In this document: piece by piece, positions 8,575 through 12,962 of the stretch | Numbering within the stretch: the first letter of the stretch is position 1 | Layout of the letters: every line of letters starts with the position of its first letter | Assembly (NCBI GenBank): GCA_947179195.1 | Contig: CAMXAS010000022.1 | Location: 1 to 12,962 of the forward strand | DNA length: 12,962 nucleotides | DNA from: an uncultured Bacteroidales bacterium | GTDB lineage: Bacteria > Bacteroidota > Bacteroidia > Bacteroidales > P3 | Reading direction: 5' to 3' | Notes under the pieces: generated by a model | Database searches by the model: none | What the model was told of the DNA's origin: nothing | Seen by the model: only the letters and a program-made list of their open reading frames with translations | Program-made: the position numbers and the translations under genes

Positions 8575-9255
8575 TTATCTGCTCATCGTTTCCTCGACCT
8601 CGCGGATATAGGCGTCCATATCCAAACCCATATCGCGCGCTTTTTCAGCCGAATAATGTTCAATATCGTCAAAGAGTTCCGTGGTACCCGTCACGTCGAA
8701 GATGCTTTTCAGTTCCGCCAAGTCTTCTTCGGGAATCCTGCGCAACGCCCCCGGGCCGCGTTTGTCCAAATTGCCGTGCAACCGCTCGAAGACTTCCGGC
8801 AGATGCGCGTGTTCCCACTCCCAAACCGGCCCGAGTTCGGGATGGGCCTCCGGCATCACCGTGGGGCCATAAACGCAATAACCGTATTTGAGGATATTTT
8901 CGCCGATACCGCGTTTCAACAGAATCTGCTGACGGCCTTTCTGCGAATGGACGAACAGACCGGTCTGTTGGGAAAGCGTCCGCAAGGCCATGATGACAAG
9001 GCCGGGGCCGTTGTTGCGCGGACAACGCGTCAGACAGGACATACATTCGCCGCAAAACCAAATGACATCGCTTTTGAGAAGCGCTTCCAATTCCGCTTCC
9101 TTTTTCCGCTGCACCAAATCCAGCACTTTGCGCGGATCGTAATCGTAGAACTCGGCGGCCGGACAGATGGCCGTACAGGTACCGCAGTTCATGCACACTT
9201 TCATACCTTCCTGAAAGCGCACGTCCTGCAAAAGCCGTTCGTATAACGTAGGCAT
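8575..9255 (-). CDS. HdrC-like dicluster ferredoxin subunit (long, 226 aa)
   Basis: First gene of the hdr-like operon. Two [4Fe-4S] motifs near the N-terminus, C21-x2-C24-x2-C27-x3-C31 (CP) and C68-x2-C71-x2-C74-x3-C78 (CP), match HdrC. The remaining 145 residues extend beyond the usual HdrC length and contain no further Cys motif. This tail is rich in charged residues (EEDLAELKSIFDV, then EKARDMGLDMDAYIREVEE) and may be an alpha-helical docking region for HdrB or HdrA (inference). No membrane segment. The coupled HdrB-like gene follows after 2 bp. The ATG at 9255 fits: a promoter and leader lie directly upstream and no in-frame alternative is needed. Confidence 0.9.
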   Translation of the reverse strand: MPTLYERLLQDVRFQEGMKVCMNCGTCTAICPAAEFYDYDPRKVLDLVQRKKEAELEALLKSDVIWFCGECMSCLTRCPRNNGPGLVIMALRTLSQQTGLFVHSQKGRQQILLKRGIGENILKYGYCVYGPTVMPEAHPELGPVWEWEHAHLPEVFERLHGNLDKRGPGALRRIPEEDLAELKSIFDVTGTTELFDDIEHYSAEKARDMGLDMDAYIREVEETMSR

Positions 9256-9259
9256 AGTT

Positions 9260-9307
9260 ATTTGTCCTTTCCGGAGGGGACTTCCGCCTCCTTAATAAAG
9301 GACAAAT
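9260..9307. repeat. 11-bp perfect inverted repeat in the hdr operon leader
   Basis: Arms 9260-9270 (atttgtccttt) and 9297-9307 (aaaggacaaat) are perfect reverse complements separated by 26 bp. The right arm overlaps the -7 element (9303-9310) and the left arm ends 5 bp from the start codon. The spacer contains a second small repeat, ggagg 9273-9277 with cctcc 9287-9291. The arm centres are 37 bp apart, about 3.5 helical turns. A regulator operator is possible; because transcription should start near 9297, most of the outer stem would not exist in the RNA. Confidence 0.6.
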
Positions 9308-9310
9308 ATA
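9303..9310 (-). promoter_or_regulatory. Bacteroidetes-type -7 element for the hdr operon
   Basis: On the minus strand the bases read TATATTTG, a perfect TAnnTTTG. It lies about 48 bp upstream of the start codon at 9255, so the expected start of transcription is near 9297. The -33 region, 19-21 bases upstream, is not a clear TTTG and falls inside the hairpin at 9311-9347. The flanking TTTCG and trailing T are shared with the promoter at 12842-12849. Confidence 0.65.
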
Positions 9311-9347
9311 CGAAATCTATGGGAATTTCGCTACCCCTTAGATTTCG
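9311..9347 (-). terminator. Hairpin over the stop codon of the NapH-like gene, possible terminator
   Basis: Nine-base arms 9311-9319 (cgaaatcta) and 9339-9347 (tagatttcg) pair perfectly, continue past one A-A mismatch, and then GGG pairs with CCC. The stop codon TAA (9338-9340) is within the stem. Only a weak U-rich stretch (GUAUAUUUG) follows, so termination may be inefficient. The overlap with the hdr promoter region is notable. Confidence 0.5.
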
Positions 9348-10837
9348 CGGTGGCGTTCATGCCCTTCCACATAGATGGCGCTGAACGGACGTGCGGGACA
9401 CAGGTTCTCGCAGGCGCCGCAACCGATACAGCGTTCGGTGTTGACGGCCGGTATCTGCGGGGCGCCGGGCACCGCCGGGTCGGAAGACACCATCGTGATG
9501 GCGCCGGCGGGGCAATGGCGCGCGCAGTTGCCGCAAGCCACGCCGTCGGTCAACGGCACGCAGTTTTGAGCCACCCATACGGCATGGCCGATTTGAATGG
9601 ACGACTTTTCGGCCGGCGTTATTTTCTGAATCGCGCCCGCGGGACATACCTCCGAACACTTCGTGCATTCAGGGCGGCAATAGCCGCGTTCGTAGGACGA
9701 TTCGGGTTGCATGAGCGTCTCCAAGTCGGTAGAGGGGCGCAGCACGTTGTTCGGGCAAACCGACACGCAGAGCTGACAGGCCGTGCAATGCTGCGAGAAA
9801 TGGCTCAGGCTGCGCGCGCCGGGCGGCACGATGGGCGTTTGACGTTGCGGACGCTGCTTGGCCACGATGGCAGCCAAACCGCCGTCCACGTGTTTTTCCT
9901 GCGCCTTGAGCGCGGAAGTGGCGGCCAATACGCCGACGCCCGCCAAAAAACTCCGGCGCGCCGTATCCACCGGCCGGGCCGGATCCGTGGCGGCCGCGCT
10001 CACGGCCGGCTGGACGGATTTAGCCGTATGCTTGAACGTTATCGCGCCCTTGTTGCAACGGTCGAGGCAGTCCATGCAGGCCACGCAACGGCTGTAGTCG
10101 ATGCGGTGGTGCTGCACGTCGATGCACGCGGCCTTGCAGTTGCGTTCGCACAGCCGGCAGCCCACGCATTTATCGGCGTCGAGCGTCGGTTTAAACCACG
10201 CGAAACGCGCCAAGCAACTCAAGACCGTGCCCACCGGGCAAATCGTATTGCAATAGGTGCGGCCGTTGCGCCAGGCCAAAACGCCCAACAGCGCGAACGT
10301 GAGCGCGGCCACGATAAAGGTCGGCAGGCTTTTGAGCCAAACCTCCTTTTCGTAAAACGCATAACTGCCGAAACGTTCGGCGAAATAGGCCAGTACATTG
10401 TTGCCCCACTGCCAGAGCGGCGCGAACAGGTTGGAGGCAATCCGGCCATAGGCGCTGTAAGGCGCCAGTAAAGCCACGAGCGAGCCGATTCCGGCCACGA
10501 GCGCGCCCAGGAACAGCCCCAACATGACGTAACGCAACCAAGACTTGGCCGGCGAATACGTGTAACGGTTTTTCTTCGCTTTCTTGCCGAGCCAGCCGAA
10601 AACATCCTGCATGACGCCCAACGGACAGATGACCGAGCAATAGACGCGGCCGAACAGCAACGTCAGCACTATCAGCCCCAATACGACGCCGACATTCAAG
10701 GCCAACACGGCCGGCAGGAACTGGATTTTGGCCAACCAACCGAAATAGGCGTGCAACGTGCCCGTGAAATCCAAAAACAACAGCGTGATGAGCCCGAAGC
10801 ACAACAACGCCAACGTGATTCTTATCTTGCGCAACAT
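9338..10837 (-). CDS. NapH-like membrane protein fused to Tat-motif polyferredoxin (NapH-NapG-like)
   Basis: 499 residues. The N-terminal half has hydrophobic segments near 9-24, 43-62, 104-125 and 172-188, with the two CxxxCP motifs of NapH/RnfB-type quinol dehydrogenases (C67-C71 and C196-C200). A cytoplasmic-type ferredoxin pair follows: C224, C227, C230, C234 and C251, C254, C257, C261. Next comes RRSFLAG at 294-300 plus a hydrophobic stretch to about 310, resembling a Tat signal inside the protein. After it come more clusters: C351, C354, C357, C361; C387, C391, C394, C398; C435, C438, C442 (with C426); C470, C473, C476, C480. That equals NapH joined to NapG. Probably oxidises quinol and passes electrons outward (inference). 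It is 10 bp after the ECF-like gene, in one transcript with it and the aldo/keto reductase. The electron acceptor is unproven. Confidence 0.85.
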   Translation of the reverse strand: MLRKIRITLALLCFGLITLLFLDFTGTLHAYFGWLAKIQFLPAVLALNVGVVLGLIVLTLLFGRVYCSVICPLGVMQDVFGWLGKKAKKNRYTYSPAKSWLRYVMLGLFLGALVAGIGSLVALLAPYSAYGRIASNLFAPLWQWGNNVLAYFAERFGSYAFYEKEVWLKSLPTFIVAALTFALLGVLAWRNGRTYCNTICPVGTVLSCLARFAWFKPTLDADKCVGCRLCERNCKAACIDVQHHRIDYSRCVACMDCLDRCNKGAITFKHTAKSVQPAVSAAATDPARPVDTARRSFLAGVGVLAATSALKAQEKHVDGGLAAIVAKQRPQRQTPIVPPGARSLSHFSQHCTACQLCVSVCPNNVLRPSTDLETLMQPESSYERGYCRPECTKCSEVCPAGAIQKITPAEKSSIQIGHAVWVAQNCVPLTDGVACGNCARHCPAGAITMVSSDPAVPGAPQIPAVNTERCIGCGACENLCPARPFSAIYVEGHERHREI

Positions 10838-10847
10838 AGGTGTAATC

Positions 10848-11381
10848 TTACTTCTTCAACAAAAAACGGATAACCAGATAGCCGCCAACCACTTGCACGA
10901 GCATCCCCGGCAAGCCGAGCCGGAAATCCTGCACCGCTTCATAAAACGTATCGCCCATGGCCCATTCGCCCAGCGTGCCGAGCGTCTGATAGGCCAGCAC
11001 GACGGCGGCCAATATCCACAGGCGCACGCGGCCGAAACGCTGCGCCGCCCAGCCGGCCGCCACGGCCAGCAGCACCGACTTCAGCAGGATGGCCGGCAAA
11101 GCGGCCACCGCCGGCATCCCGAACCACAGCGCGTTGACGAGCGGCGAGGCCAAGGCCGTCAGCAGCCCGACGCGCCAACCGTATTTATAGGCGCCGATGA
11201 GCGTGAAAAAGTAAATCGGCAGCCAGGTGGGGCCACCCAAATGCGCGAGGTGGCACAGCTGCGGCCCCGCGATATTGCCCACCACGAACAAGGCGGCCGC
11301 CAAATAGGTTTTCCATTCGCCGTAACGCCAGGCGTAAAGTCTTACCGCGCCCGCCGGCGCGGTCTGTATCGTATTTTCCAT
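10848..11381 (-). CDS. small polytopic membrane protein, ECF transporter S-component-like
   Basis: 177 residues with about five or six hydrophobic segments (roughly 25-43, 53-66, 70-88, 91-112, 119-137, 153-174). Features resemble the S-component (substrate-binding) superfamily of energy-coupling-factor transporters: a Gly-rich stretch GAYKYGWRVG at 63-72, ASPLVNALWFG at 78-88, and overall size and topology. S components need an EcfT/EcfA module, and none is in this window; a shared module elsewhere is normal in group II systems. The substrate is unknown. Its position between two redox genes may mean it brings in a cofactor precursor such as a flavin or a metal (speculation). It could instead be a redox-complex membrane subunit of unknown type. 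The start has no distinct ribosome-binding site. Confidence 0.6.
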   Translation of the reverse strand: MENTIQTAPAGAVRLYAWRYGEWKTYLAAALFVVGNIAGPQLCHLAHLGGPTWLPIYFFTLIGAYKYGWRVGLLTALASPLVNALWFGMPAVAALPAILLKSVLLAVAAGWAAQRFGRVRLWILAAVVLAYQTLGTLGEWAMGDTFYEAVQDFRLGLPGMLVQVVGGYLVIRFLLKK

Positions 11382-11399
11382 TATGACAGGTGTTTTCTT

Positions 11400-12812
11400 T
11401 TAAAATTCCCGACCTTGTTTCAAGTCTTCCACAAAACGGTCTATGCGCCGCAACTCTTCCGGAATGTCGATGCCCTGCGGGCAATGCGGCTTGCACTGGC
11501 CGCAACCGATGCAGTGGTCGGCCTGCCGCAGTTTCGGCACCGAACGGTCGTAACCGACCAGGAACGCGCGGCGGGCGCGGCGGTAATCTTCGTCACCCGA
11601 AGAAGAAGGCGTATTGCCCTCGTTGACGCATTTGTTGTAGTGCACGAAGATGCCCGGAATATCGAGGCCGTAAGGACACGGCATACAGTATTGGCATTCG
11701 TTGCAGGGCACGGTGCGGTAACGCAGCAACTGCTGCGCCGTCTGTTCCAAAAAGACGTAATCGTCGGGCGTAAGCGGCACCAAGGGCGAATAGGTCTTGA
11801 CGTTATCCTGCAGGTGTTCCATATACGTCATGCCGCTCAAAACCGTAAGCACGCCCTCGGCCGAGCCCGCGAAACGGAAGGCCCACGAAGCCACGCTCTC
11901 TTCCGGCTGCCGCTGTTTGAGCGTAGCCGCGATATGGTCGTGCACCTTGGAAAGACGGCCGCCCAACAGCGGTTCCATAATGACGGCTTGAATGCCGCGC
12001 TTCTGCAATTCGCCGTAGAGATATTCGGCGTTCGTATTGCGCGTGTTCACTTCCTTGGCGTGCTTCCAATCGACGTAGTTCATCTGTATCTGCACGAAAT
12101 CCCATTGGTATTCGTCGTGTTTGGACAGCAGGTAGTCGAACACCGCGATGTCGCCGTGGTAGGAAAAGCCCAGGTGACGGATGCGGCCGGCCTTGCGTTC
12201 TTTCAACAGGAAATCCAGCATCCCGTTGTCGATATAGCGGTGACGGAACTCCTCCATGCCGCCGCCCATGCCCACGGCGTGCAGCAGATAGTAGTCGATG
12301 TAATCCACCTGCAAGGCCTTGAACGAGTTGTGGTACATGGCCTTCGAAGCCCTGCGCGACCACGTGGAGGGTGCGAAATTCGACAACTTGGTGGCGATGA
12401 AGTATTTGTCGCGCGGATAGCGGCTCAACGCGATGCCCGTAGCCGTCTCCGACCAACCGCGCACATAGGCGGGCGACGTATCGAAGTAGGTGACGCCATG
12501 CGCGATGGCATAGTCGATCAACGCATTGACCGCTTCCTGGTCGATTTCCTCCTCGCCGTCAGGGCGGGTCCGCAGCGGCCAACGCATACAGCCGTAGCCC
12601 AACAGCGACACCTTGTCGCCGGAACGACGCTGGTAACGATAGGTCATGTCGCCCGTGCCCACCGTCGGACCATCCGAGGCCGCCCGCCCGCCGTTTTTGC
12701 CGCCCTTGCAGGCGGTCAACACAGCCGACGAAGCCGCCAGTCCCAGCCCCATGCGTTTGAGGAAGGCGCGGCGGTCCATATTATTCTGTTCCTGCTTGTT
12801 TTCCATTTCCAT
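11400..12812 (-). CDS. Tat-exported lipoprotein aldo/keto reductase with two [4Fe-4S] motifs
   Basis: Residue numbers count from an upstream in-frame TTG (12818); the likely ATG at 12812 is residue 3. Further ATGs are 12806 and 12779 (residue 14, directly before DRRAFLK); I chose 12812, but 12779 is realistic. RRAFLK at 16-21 with a lipobox LTAC (C37) marks a Tat lipoprotein. An aldo/keto reductase barrel follows with the usual tetrad D113, Y118, K144 and H180. The C-terminal extension has C372, C375, C378, C381 and C436, C439, C442, C446, two clusters. Exported versions with clusters are presumably not fed by NADPH in the periplasm, so the neighbouring NapH/NapG-like protein may donate electrons (inference). 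First gene of a three-gene transcript with a promoter directly upstream. The substrate cannot be read from sequence. Confidence 0.88.
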   Translation of the reverse strand: MEMENKQEQNNMDRRAFLKRMGLGLAASSAVLTACKGGKNGGRAASDGPTVGTGDMTYRYQRRSGDKVSLLGYGCMRWPLRTRPDGEEEIDQEAVNALIDYAIAHGVTYFDTSPAYVRGWSETATGIALSRYPRDKYFIATKLSNFAPSTWSRRASKAMYHNSFKALQVDYIDYYLLHAVGMGGGMEEFRHRYIDNGMLDFLLKERKAGRIRHLGFSYHGDIAVFDYLLSKHDEYQWDFVQIQMNYVDWKHAKEVNTRNTNAEYLYGELQKRGIQAVIMEPLLGGRLSKVHDHIAATLKQRQPEESVASWAFRFAGSAEGVLTVLSGMTYMEHLQDNVKTYSPLVPLTPDDYVFLEQTAQQLLRYRTVPCNECQYCMPCPYGLDIPGIFVHYNKCVNEGNTPSSSGDEDYRRARRAFLVGYDRSVPKLRQADHCIGCGQCKPHCPQGIDIPEELRRIDRFVEDLKQGREF

Positions 12813-12841
12813 AATCAAAGCCTTTATGCCGGTTTCATGAA

Positions 12842-12849
12842 CAAATATA
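12842..12849 (-). promoter_or_regulatory. Bacteroidetes-type -7 element for the aldo/keto reductase unit
   Basis: On the minus strand TATATTTG, a perfect TAnnTTTG, lies 30 bp upstream of the ATG at 12812. Bases around it (TTTCG before, T after) match the hdr promoter at 9303-9310. The -33 region is T-rich but no TTTG is evident; it overlaps the T-tract and stem of the upstream terminator. Confidence 0.65.
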
Positions 12850-12861
12850 CGAAAAACGGAT

Positions 12862-12896
12862 AAAAAAACGGCCGCCCCGCACGGGACAGCCGTTTT
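12862..12896 (-). terminator. Intrinsic terminator of the gene at the right edge
   Basis: Arms 12865-12872 (aaaacggc) and 12889-12896 (gccgtttt) pair, and the inner bases continue the stem with two G-U wobbles to a GTGC loop. On the minus strand the stem is followed by seven T residues (12862-12868). The stop codon of the preceding gene is 20 bp upstream. A classic GC-rich stem plus U-tract. Confidence 0.85.
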
Positions 12897-12915
12897 CCTG
12901 TAGGCGTAACCGCTT

Positions 12916-12962
12916 TTATTCGGCCGCCTGTTCGCCCTCGGTACGGGGCGCTTCGGTACGCG
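12916..12962 (-). CDS. C-terminal fragment of an unidentified protein (partial)
   Basis: The last 14 codons of a gene extending beyond the right edge, read as RTEAPRTEGEQAAE and TAA (12916-12918). The tail is acidic and contains RTE twice, typical of a disordered C-terminus, and identifies no family. Terminator placement 20 bp downstream of the stop supports it being a real gene end. The reading frame is inferred; no longer protein can be seen. Confidence 0.55.
   Translation of the reverse strand, partial: RTEAPRTEGEQAAE

Noticed and set aside
4209..9255. Methanogen origin of the hdr-like genes by recent transfer
   Set aside because: Base composition and codon use look like the neighbouring fabG, phoH and VWA genes; subunit fusion and short HdrA do not match the methanogen form.
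9287..9293. AAGGAGG as a Shine-Dalgarno sequence for the hdr operon
   Set aside because: It is about 31 bases upstream of the start codon, far too distant, and can pair with CCTCC at 9273-9277; Bacteroidetes also make little use of such sites.
12816..12818. TTG as start codon of the aldo/keto reductase
   Set aside because: ATG codons lie 6 and 12 bases downstream in frame and another directly precedes the twin-arginine segment; no ribosome-binding site favours TTG.
10758..12863. 701-codon open frame on the plus strand
   Set aside because: Lies opposite the aldo/keto reductase, S-component-like and NapH-like genes; no motif and His/Arg-rich composition typical of a mirror frame.

Overview
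The window looks like a chromosomal segment from a high-GC anaerobic member of the Bacteroidales (Bacteroidota), perhaps Rikenellaceae/Alistipes-like; the family-level guess is weak. Three things point there. The two clear promoter candidates carry the Bacteroidetes -7 element TAnnTTTG (both TATATTTG). Start codons generally have A/T-rich leaders rather than Shine-Dalgarno sequences. The gene set (PIN-PhoH, VWA plus glutamine-amidotransferase-like membrane protein, Tat aldo/keto reductase, NapH-like ferredoxin) is familiar from that phylum. No mobile elements, tRNA, rRNA or CRISPR were seen. All eleven genes lie on the minus strand, so transcription runs from right to left, and coding density is very high.

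Right edge (12862-12962): the last 14 codons of an unidentified gene, followed by a strong intrinsic terminator. Unit 1 (12812 down to 9338) has three genes: a Tat-exported lipoprotein aldo/keto reductase with two [4Fe-4S] motifs, a small polytopic membrane protein resembling an ECF transporter S component, and a polytopic NapH-like protein fused to a polyferredoxin with an internal twin-arginine motif. Together they suggest a membrane-to-periplasm electron path, probably drawing on quinol and ending at the aldo/keto reductase (inference).

Unit 2 (9255 down to about 2820) opens with a promoter, a long inverted repeat and a hairpin. It encodes five heterodisulfide-reductase-like subunits in the order HdrC, HdrB, HdrA (short), HdrC, HdrED (cytochrome b-type membrane domain fused to ferredoxin and two CCG domains). 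These are spaced by -20 to +19 bp and are followed 6 bp later by a PIN-PhoH ATPase. This is a membrane-anchored Hdr/Qmo-type electron-transfer module in a non-methanogen, with no hydrogenase, Flx, Dsr or Apr gene beside it. Its electron donor and acceptor cannot be read from the window. It is the best candidate here for a poorly characterised system.

Left end (2774 to 1): after a 45-bp AT-rich gap come fabG (3-oxoacyl-ACP reductase) and, one base after its stop codon, a large VWA/GATase-like membrane protein that runs off the left edge. That last gene is easy to miss because it has no stop codon inside the window and a long, codon-aligned mirror ORF lies opposite it. Similar long plus-strand mirror ORFs at 3585-6140 and 10758-12863 are not genes.
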